64,000 nucleotides of DNA from Spirosoma taeanense (GTDB taxonomy: Bacteria > Bacteroidota > Bacteroidia > Cytophagales > Spirosomataceae): contig NZ_CP053435.1 of the NCBI RefSeq assembly GCF_013127955.1, forward strand, positions 1,984,001-2,048,000, written 5' to 3'. Below are positions 63,090-64,000 of the stretch, piece after piece. The first letter of the stretch is position 1. Each line of letters begins with the position of its first letter. The translations under genes and the position numbers were made by a program. The notes beneath the pieces are model-generated. The model ran no database searches. It was given only the letters and a program-made list of their open reading frames with translations, and was not told the origin of the DNA.

Positions 63090-64000
63090 TAGTCGTTCGT
63101 TTGAGATTTTCGCTCCAGTACCCATACATCGTTACTATAAATGAACTTCGTTTGGTCCCCATCAAACCCGCCATATTTTCCGCCCGTCATATAGATTTTT
63201 CCCTGATGCACACAGGCAGCTATTCCTCCTCGGGGTGACCAGGGCGCTTTTTGCTCCCACCAGGTACGCCCATCCGAACTAACCAGCACCTGACTACTGA
63301 ACTGCCCGTTTCGGTTGCAGCCCAGGAGCCAAATCTGCCCGTCTAAAACTACGGCCGTGTAGCCGAAAATTTCCACCCCGTTTATAATCGCGCCTGTTTC
63401 CTGCTTCCAGTGTAGGCCATCCTCCGAAGACCACACGTCGTTATTCAATAGATATAATTTGTTTCCAAGCATGACGACCTGGCTCCTGGATCGTTTGCCG
63501 AAGGAAAGGTTATCCTTTACTTTGGTCCACACAATACCATCGGGTGAATTCCAGATGTCGGCGAATTGCGTCTTGCTGTCTTCGCCCCCTACGAACCAGA
63601 GTTTGTTTTGGAAAACAAATGGACGATAGAAAAAACGCCGGGGAAGCGTACTCGGATTGGCCAGGATCTCCCAGCCTTTCAAGTCATGAGTTCGATAAAT
63701 AGTCGACTGCAAGCTGTATTGTTCGATGTTTCCCGTAAAGCGACCAAGCCCCAGGATGGAGTTATTAAACGATACATAATTCAGAAACGCCAGATTATCA
63801 ATTACGTTGGGCAAAGACGATTTGATCCAGGATCGCCCATTCGCTGAAAACCAGACACCATCGAAATGGAAAGCCCATAGCGTGTCGTGGTGGCTGAACA
63901 ACTGGAAGTTGTAACTTTCCTTCCAGGGACCTTTGTCCAATACTTTGATCCATTTGTATTCAGCAGCGGTATGCTGCACGGACAGGTTGGGGTGTGTAGC
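63089..64000 (-). CDS. Kelch/beta-propeller-like protein, 5' end outside window
   Basis: A frame open to the window edge, 303 codons visible. It contains repeated propeller-type blades with the pattern DGxxW: FDGVWFSANGRSWIK, NSPDGIVWTKV, SSEDGLHWKQE, SSDGRTWWEQK, each after a strand such as KLYLLNNDVW or KIYMTGG. No signal peptide is visible because the N-terminus is missing. An in-frame GTG at 63979 is unlikely to be the true start. Its stop overlaps the LytTR regulator's ATG by one base. It may be the sensory part of a propeller-containing kinase system or an independent exported protein. Confidence 0.8.
   Translation of the reverse strand, partial: ATHPNLSVQHTAAEYKWIKVLDKGPWKESYNFQLFSHHDTLWAFHFDGVWFSANGRSWIKSSLPNVIDNLAFLNYVSFNNSILGLGRFTGNIEQYSLQSTIYRTHDLKGWEILANPSTLPRRFFYRPFVFQNKLWFVGGEDSKTQFADIWNSPDGIVWTKVKDNLSFGKRSRSQVVMLGNKLYLLNNDVWSSEDGLHWKQETGAIINGVEIFGYTAVVLDGQIWLLGCNRNGQFSSQVLVSSDGRTWWEQKAPWSPRGGIAACVHQGKIYMTGGKYGGFDGDQTKFIYSNDVWVLERKSQTND

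Overview
The window looks like chromosomal DNA of a Bacteroidota bacterium, most likely a Cytophagales/Spirosoma-type genome. Several coding sequences are families typical of that phylum: a Porin_10 outer-membrane protein, an exported 'asparagine synthetase B'-like protein, LytS/LytTR pairs, Tat-exported Gfo/Idh oxidoreductases and a CarboxypepD_reg-type TonB receptor. Many starts lack a Shine-Dalgarno sequence, and several are preceded by the Bacteroidota -7 element TAnnTTTG. No rRNA operon, CRISPR array, intact insertion sequence or prophage was seen.

Layout. 1-3.8 kb: small proteins (a Cys-rich metallothionein-like peptide, an exported rhodanese-thioredoxin fusion, a response regulator). 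3.8-5.7 kb: a LytTR regulator/LytS kinase pair. 5.8-11.9 kb: AlbA-type regulator, hemF, menC, lpxK and a porin. 11.9-14.4 kb: an AraC regulator and a cupin, followed by a string of fused gene remnants. 14.5-16.8 kb: lepA, and upstream of it a self-contained RNA unit (promoter, 159-nt tRNA-like RNA, terminator). 16.9-20.6 kb: an Lrp/AsnC regulator, a broken MRJP-family gene, hslV, and a CHASE3 kinase with its receiver. 20.6-30.9 kb: mostly housekeeping (PBP4, beta-CASP hydrolase, accA, HAD, site-2 protease, M1 aminopeptidase). 31.1-34.1 kb: a kinase-kinase-LytTR cassette related to the one at 4 kb.

37.6-52.0 kb is the metabolic centrepiece: eleven genes on the minus strand with short gaps or overlaps. 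They encode an RraA-like protein, an enolase-superfamily dehydratase, an MFS carrier, a CE15-type esterase, mannonate dehydratase UxuA, a GH67 alpha-glucuronidase, three Gfo/Idh oxidoreductases, a ThuA-domain protein and an SDR. I read this as a glucuronoxylan-side-chain (aldouronate) utilisation operon. Ester cleavage and glucuronidase action would occur outside the cytoplasm, uptake through the MFS carrier, and reduction/dehydration by the SDR and UxuA inside. The exported oxidoreductases suggest an additional oxidative route. No SusC/SusD pair and no uronate isomerase (uxaC) is present in the window.

52.1-64 kb: aldo/keto reductase, an SDR remnant, a GH5-like hydrolase, a zinc metallopeptidase, a GRP/RhaT-type sugar transporter, an ABC-permease remnant, a class C beta-lactamase-fold hydrolase, a TonB-type receptor, and a LytTR regulator translationally coupled to a beta-propeller protein that runs off the window.

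The most unusual item is the tRNA-like RNA at 16542-16700. It has the conserved tertiary-contact bases of a tRNA, but a 90-nt variable region, a tRNA-Leu-like D arm and a GUC anticodon.
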